Below, piece by piece: positions 20,783-24,483 of a DNA stretch of 24,483 bases. Made by a program: the position numbers and the translations under genes. Under the pieces are notes generated by a model. That model saw only the letters and a program-made list of their open reading frames with translations, ran no database searches and was not told where the DNA came from. The stretch comes from an uncultured Eubacteriales bacterium (lineage in GTDB: Bacteria > Bacillota > Clostridia > Oscillospirales > Oscillospiraceae). Position 1 is the first letter of the stretch. Each line of letters opens with the position of its first letter. The DNA is taken from positions 1-24,483 of the forward strand of contig UQXG01000013.1 of the NCBI GenBank assembly GCA_900544945.1, written 5' to 3'.

Positions 20783-22459
20783 ATGGGATTCAAAACTGAC
20801 ATCGAAATCGCACAGGAAACCGTAATGGAGCCGATCACCGAAGTGGCTAAGACCGCCGGTGTAGACGAGAAGTATCTGGAGCAGTACGGCAAGTACAAGG
20901 CCAAGGTTGACTACCAGATCCTGAAGGACATGGCTGACAAGCCCAACGGCAAGCTGGTTCTCGTCACCGCCATCAACCCCACCCCCGCAGGCGAAGGCAA
21001 GACCACCACTACCGTGGGTCTGGCTGACGGTATGCGCAAGCTGGGCAAGAACGTCATGGTCGCTCTGCGTGAGCCCTCTCTGGGCCCCGTGTTCGGCGTC
21101 AAGGGCGGTGCTGCCGGCGGCGGCTACGCACAGGTCGTCCCCATGGAGGACATCAACCTGCACTTCACCGGCGACTTCCACGCCATCGGCGCTGCCAACA
21201 ACCTGCTGGCTGCGATGCTCGATAACCATATCTATCAGGGCAATGCTCTGAACATCGACCCCCGTCAGATCGTATGGCGCCGCTGCGTCGATATGAACGA
21301 CCGTCAGCTCCGCTTTGTCGTGGACGGCCTGGGCGGCAAGACCAACGGTATGCCCCGTGAGGACGGCTACGACATCACCGTGGCCTCCGAGGTCATGGCT
21401 GTTCTGTGCCTGGCTTCCGACATCAACGACCTGAAGGCTCGCCTGGCTCGTCTGGTGGTTGCCTACACCCGGGACGGCAAGCCCGTCACCGCCGGTGACC
21501 TGAACGCCCAGGGCGCTATGGCTGCCCTGCTGAAGGACGCTCTGAAGCCCAACCTGGTTCAGACCCTGGAGCACACCCCCGCTTTCGTACATGGCGGCCC
21601 CTTCGCTAACATTGCCCACGGCTGCAACTCCGTCACCGCTACCAAGATCGCTCTGAAGCTGGGCGATTACGCCATCACCGAGGCTGGCTTCGGCGCTGAC
21701 CTGGGTGCTGAGAAGTTCCTGGACATCAAGTGCCGCATGGCCGGTTTGAAGCCCTCCTGCGTGGTTCTGGTTGCCACTGCCCGTGCTCTGAAGTACAACG
21801 GCGGCGTGCCCAAGGCCGAAACCGGCAAGGAGAACCTGGAGGCTCTGGAGAAGGGTCTGCCCAACCTGCTGCAGCACGTTGAGAACATCACCACCGTTTA
21901 CAAGCTGCCCTGCGTGGTGGCCATCAACCGCTTCCCCACCGACACCGAGGCCGAGCTGAAGCTCATCGAGACCAAGTGCAAGGAGCTGGGCGTGAACGTT
22001 GCCCTGTCCGAGGTCTGGGGCAAGGGCGGCGAAGGCGGCATCGAGCTTGCCAAGGAAGTCATCCGTCTGTGCGAGCAGCCCAACGACTTCACCTTCTCCT
22101 ACGAGCTGACCGGCTCCATCAAGGAGAAGATCGAGGCCATCGCCAAGAAGATTTACCACGCCGACGGTGTGAACTTCACCGCCAATGCCGAGAAGCAGAT
22201 CAAGACCCTGACCGATCTGGGCTACGATCATATGCCCATCTGCATGGCCAAGACTCAGTATTCCTTCTCTGACGATCAGACCAAGCTGGGCGCGCCCCGG
22301 AACTTCACCATCACCGTCCGGAACGTGAAGGTTTCCGCCGGTGCCGGCTTCCTGGTTGCCCTGACCGGCGAGATCATGACCATGCCCGGTCTGCCCAAGG
22401 TTCCCGCCGCCGAGCGCATCGACGTGGACGAGAACGGCAAGATCACCGGCCTGTTCTGA
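20783..22459 (+). CDS. fhs: Formate--tetrahydrofolate ligase
   Basis: ATP-dependent ligase of 558 aa, matching the family length, that makes 10-formyl-THF from formate and THF. P-loop NPTPAGEGKTTTT (65-77) is followed by LREPSLGPVFGVKGGAAGGGYAQV, FTGDFHAIGAANNLLAA and FVHGGPFANIAHGCNSV, all diagnostic. C-terminal GEIMTMPGLPKVPAAERIDV completes it. ATG 20783 was chosen over ATG 20774, which is only one base from AAGGAG (20767-20772). Codon use differs from neighbours: arginine is mostly CGT/CGC rather than CGG, and leucine CTG and glycine GGC dominate, which suggests very high expression. It has its own promoter, leader and terminator and lies upstream of fchA and folD. Confidence 0.97.
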   Translation: MGFKTDIEIAQETVMEPITEVAKTAGVDEKYLEQYGKYKAKVDYQILKDMADKPNGKLVLVTAINPTPAGEGKTTTTVGLADGMRKLGKNVMVALREPSLGPVFGVKGGAAGGGYAQVVPMEDINLHFTGDFHAIGAANNLLAAMLDNHIYQGNALNIDPRQIVWRRCVDMNDRQLRFVVDGLGGKTNGMPREDGYDITVASEVMAVLCLASDINDLKARLARLVVAYTRDGKPVTAGDLNAQGAMAALLKDALKPNLVQTLEHTPAFVHGGPFANIAHGCNSVTATKIALKLGDYAITEAGFGADLGAEKFLDIKCRMAGLKPSCVVLVATARALKYNGGVPKAETGKENLEALEKGLPNLLQHVENITTVYKLPCVVAINRFPTDTEAELKLIETKCKELGVNVALSEVWGKGGEGGIELAKEVIRLCEQPNDFTFSYELTGSIKEKIEAIAKKIYHADGVNFTANAEKQIKTLTDLGYDHMPICMAKTQYSFSDDQTKLGAPRNFTITVRNVKVSAGAGFLVALTGEIMTMPGLPKVPAAERIDVDENGKITGLF

Positions 22460-22505
22460 TGAGCGGCAATGCCGTAAGGCAATTCTAACTTTCCTTTGAA
22501 AACAC

Positions 22506-22535
22506 AAAAAGCACAGGTTTCCACCTGTGCTTTTT
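22506..22535 (+). terminator. Terminator between fhs and fchA
   Basis: AAAAAGCACAGGT (22506-22518) and ACCTGTGCTTTTT (22523-22535) with a TTCC loop. No convincing promoter follows before fchA, so partial readthrough may set the fhs to fchA-folD ratio. Confidence 0.85.
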
Positions 22536-22575
22536 GCGGATTTATCAACCATTCAAAATTTAGGAGAAATTAGCT

Positions 22576-23196
22576 ATGGATATGACTATGGAATCCTGCC
22601 GGACCTTCGTGGAGGTGCTGGCATCCAACGCTCCCGCTCCCGGCGGCGGCGGCGCGGCGGCCCTGGTGGGTGCCATCGGCACTGCCCTGGGCAACATGGT
22701 TGGCTCTCTCACCGTTGGCAAGAAGAAGTACGCCGATGTGGAGGCGGAGATCATCGCCCTGAAAGCCAAGTGCGACGCTTTGCAAACCGAGCTTCTGAAC
22801 CAGGTGGAAGCCGACGACAAGGGCTTCGTGCCCCTGGCCAAGGCCTACGGCATTCCCAAGGACGACCCCAACCGGGACAAGATTCTGGAGGAGGCCACCG
22901 TCACCGCCTGCGCCGTGCCCATGCACATCATGGAGCTGTGCTGTGAAGCGATCGATTACATCTCCGTTTTTGCCGCCAAGGGTTCCCGGCTGGCCGTGTC
23001 CGACGCGGGCTGCGGCGCAGTATGCTGCAAGGCCGCTTTGCAGGCCGCTTCCCTCAACGTGTTCATCAACACCAAGAGCCTGAAGAACCGGGAAGTCGCC
23101 GAGGAGATGAACGCCAAGGCAAACGGTATGCTCACCAAGTACTGCGCCCTGGCCGACGAAATCTTCAACACCGTCAAGGCCGGATTTGGTCAGTAA
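22576..23196 (+). CDS. fchA: Methenyltetrahydrofolate cyclohydrolase (FchA, cyclodeaminase-type)
   Basis: A 206-aa, mostly helical protein of the formiminotransferase-cyclodeaminase family, stand-alone form. It interconverts 10-formyl-THF and 5,10-methenyl-THF. The diagnostic N-terminal glycine-rich stretch APAPGGGGAAALVGAIG (19-35) is followed by LGNMVGSLTVGKKKY (38-52) and an acidic KCDALQTELLNQVEADDKGF segment. The C-terminus has SDAGCGAVCCKAALQAASLNVFINTKSL. AGGAGA precedes the ATG. Placement between fhs and folD fixes the cyclohydrolase reading over formimino-THF cyclodeaminase, since no formiminotransferase or histidine-degradation gene is near. It lies 116 bp after fhs and 50 bp before folD. 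Confidence 0.9.
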   Translation: MDMTMESCRTFVEVLASNAPAPGGGGAAALVGAIGTALGNMVGSLTVGKKKYADVEAEIIALKAKCDALQTELLNQVEADDKGFVPLAKAYGIPKDDPNRDKILEEATVTACAVPMHIMELCCEAIDYISVFAAKGSRLAVSDAGCGAVCCKAALQAASLNVFINTKSLKNREVAEEMNAKANGMLTKYCALADEIFNTVKAGFGQ

Positions 23197-23246
23197 TTCT
23201 CGCTTTTCCGCAGAAAATTCAGATACTTATTTAGGAGGAAATCACA

Positions 23247-24125
23247 ATGGCAAAACTGCTGCTGGGCAAGGAAGTTACCGATGCCCTGAACGCCGATCTG
23301 CAAACGCGCACCGCCGCCCTGCGGGAAAAGGGCATCGTCCCCACCCTGGGCATCATCCGGGTAGGCGCGAACCCCAGTGACCTGAGCTACGAGAAGGGTG
23401 CCATGAAGCGGGCGGAGCTGGTAGGCGTGGAGGTCAAGAAGTTTGAGCTTCCCGAGGATGCCACCAAGGAGCAGGTTCTGGCGGTCATCGATGAGGTCAA
23501 CGCCGATGCTTCCATTCACGGCGTGCTCATGTTCCGTCCCCTGCCCAAGCACCTGAAGGCCGATCAGAACGAGATCTGCAACCGTCTGGCTCCTCAGAAG
23601 GATGTGGACTGCATGACCCATATGTCCAACGCCGGTGTGTTCGAGGGTCTGAAGGATCTGGGCTTCGCCCCCTGCACCCCCGCCGCCTGCATGGAGATTC
23701 TGGACTTCTACGGCATTGACTGCAAGGGCAAGAACGCCGTGGTCATCGGCCGCTCTCTGGTGGTCGGCAAGCCCGCCGCCATGATGCTCATGGGCAAGAA
23801 CGCCACCGTCACCGTCTGCCACACCAAGACCGTGAACACCGCGGAAATCTGCAAGGGTGCGGACATCATCGTCTCCGCCGCCGGTGTGCTGAACTCCCTG
23901 ACCGCTGACTTCGTCCGTCCCGGACAGATTGTCATCGACGTGTCCATCAACTGGGATGCCAACAAGCCCAACGCCAAGGGCGGTCTGGGCGGTATCGCCG
24001 GTGACGCCAAGTTCGATGAGGTGGAGCCCATCGTGGATGCCATCACCCCCGTTCCCGGCGGTGTAGGCTCCGTGACCACCAGCGTTCTCATGAAGCACGT
24101 TGTAGAGGCCGCCGAGCGCGCCTGA
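23247..24125 (+). CDS. folD: FolD-family methylene-THF dehydrogenase, apparently lacking cyclohydrolase residues
   Basis: A 292-aa protein of FolD fold that oxidises 5,10-methylene-THF or reduces methenyl-THF with NAD(P). The nucleotide-binding motif GRSLVVGKPAAMML (168-181), the KDVD motif (118-121) and C-terminal DAITPVPGGVGSVTTSVLMKH match the family. Two active-site positions differ. In the usual Y-x-x-x-K, Tyr48 is present but the Lys is Ala52 (sequence SYEKGAMK). The usual VQLPLP is MFRPLP, so the Gln is Phe96. In characterised FolD/MTHFD1 enzymes these Lys and Gln residues are needed for the cyclohydrolase step. Together with FchA next door this suggests a dehydrogenase-only enzyme (inference). 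AGGAGG (23233-23238) precedes ATG 23247. Confidence 0.9.
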   Translation: MAKLLLGKEVTDALNADLQTRTAALREKGIVPTLGIIRVGANPSDLSYEKGAMKRAELVGVEVKKFELPEDATKEQVLAVIDEVNADASIHGVLMFRPLPKHLKADQNEICNRLAPQKDVDCMTHMSNAGVFEGLKDLGFAPCTPAACMEILDFYGIDCKGKNAVVIGRSLVVGKPAAMMLMGKNATVTVCHTKTVNTAEICKGADIIVSAAGVLNSLTADFVRPGQIVIDVSINWDANKPNAKGGLGGIAGDAKFDEVEPIVDAITPVPGGVGSVTTSVLMKHVVEAAERA

Positions 24126-24144
24126 ACCATCGCATAAAGTAATT

Positions 24145-24180
24145 ACAGGGAGCAGCCCAAAAGCTGCTCCCTGTTTCATT
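24145..24180 (+). terminator. Terminator after folD
   Basis: ACAGGGAGCAGC (24145-24156) and GCTGCTCCCTGT (24163-24174), loop CCAAAA, then TTCATTTG. Confidence 0.8.
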
Positions 24181-24204
24181 TGTTAATAAGTCCGAAAGAT
24201 TCAA

Positions 24205-24255
24205 TATCATTGCGAACCACAAAGCCCGCAGACGTGTACTAAGCGCAACTGGTGA
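24205..24255. repeat. Partial or diverged copy of the CATTGCGAACCA palindromic repeat
   Basis: TATCATTGCGAACCA (24205-24219) repeats the terminal core found at 3976 and 7073, and AACTGGT follows at 24247-24253. No second complete arm is visible before the window end. No gene is seen in 24126-24315. Confidence 0.4.
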
Positions 24256-24315
24256 AATCGGCTCTTGACGCAGAGTAGTGCAAAGTCGAGGGCTTCACAG
24301 CTTCCGGTTTCGATA

Positions 24316-24483
24316 TTAGGAAAATGCTCCACCCCACATTTCATCCATTACTCGAAAGCCATTCGACACTCTTTCATAGCTGCATTTCGCCTTATCATTC
24401 AGGTAAGGCACAGTCCAAAATATAGCAATTTCCCGTACAGAATTATTTTCTTTCGCTAATGCGGCGGCAAGGTCATCAGAATA
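24316..24483 (-). CDS. C-terminal end of an unrecognised protein (runs off the right edge)
   Basis: On the minus strand a frame is open from the window edge for 55 codons to TAA at 24316-24318. The peptide includes AAALAKENNSVREIAIFWT, VPYLNDKAKCSYERVS and RVMDEMWGGAFS. It reads like a real protein end: balanced composition, a hydrophobic strand and a charged helix. The region is visibly more AT-rich than the rest of the window. The family is not recognised and the start lies outside. A competing open frame on the plus strand (24265-24459) has no ribosome site and a poor composition. Confidence 0.5.
   Translation of the reverse strand, partial: YSDDLAAALAKENNSVREIAIFWTVPYLNDKAKCSYERVSNGFRVMDEMWGGAFS

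Noticed and set aside
20756..22552. A 598-codon open frame opposite fhs
   Set aside because: Caused by strong codon bias in fhs; it would start inside the fchA leader and has no motifs.

Overview
The window looks like a chromosome segment from a G+C-rich, Gram-positive gut clostridium (Oscillospiraceae/Ruminococcaceae type). The evidence is sigma-A style promoters with 17-bp spacers, strong AGGAGG ribosome binding sites, a class B sortase, an acetyl-pathway DapH, the fhs-fchA-folD C1 set of anaerobic clostridia, and short palindromic repeats built on the CATTGCGAACCAGTG core. Genus assignment is inference only.

Layout. 1-640 (-): 5' part of ftsH. 853-3837 (+): an RlmB-type rRNA methyltransferase, then a membrane protein that resembles a P1-type ATPase stripped of its catalytic motifs. 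3838-4157: terminator-like hairpins and a nested-palindrome repeat. 4158-6936 (-): an AlaA-like aminotransferase and a COG2509-type flavoprotein, each with its own promoter. 7073-7444: a composite palindromic repeat with perfect 17-bp terminal inverted repeats. 7493-9388: a divergent pair, an M20 deacetylase (-) and dapH (+), which together fit the N-acetyl branch of diaminopimelate/lysine synthesis. 9470-9631 (+): a 53-residue Cys/Asn-rich membrane microprotein whose Shine-Dalgarno sequence lies inside a long hairpin. 9733-10989 (-): a DAACS symporter whose carboxylate-binding Arg is replaced by Ala. 11079-11301: another inverted-repeat element. 11452-14386 (+): tight operon murI, udk, HAD phosphatase, DUF89 phosphatase. 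14463-15294 (+): a COG2426 membrane protein and a HIT protein. 15459-17961 (+): an LRR-like surface protein and a sortase B. 18033-18113: a perfect 27-bp inverted repeat. 18203-20545 (+): a cytoplasmic GH2 glycosidase. 20783-24125 (+): fhs, fchA, folD. 24316-24483 (-): the 3' end of an unrecognised AT-richer gene.

How the genes work together. The clearest functional unit is fhs-fchA-folD, which converts formate + THF to 10-formyl-THF, then methenyl-THF, then methylene-THF. FolD has lost two residues needed for cyclohydrolase activity, which fits the presence of a separate cyclohydrolase (FchA). fhs has its own promoter, a 20-bp palindrome at the expected start site and a structured leader of about 110 nt that resembles a ZTP riboswitch only in part. 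MurI, the acetyl-DAP pair and the sortase belong to cell-wall precursor synthesis and surface assembly.

Most promising for follow-up: the degenerate P-type ATPase, the fhs leader/operator, the FolD-FchA division of labour, and the Cys-rich microprotein with its sequestered ribosome binding site. No CRISPR array, phage, tRNA or rRNA gene was seen.
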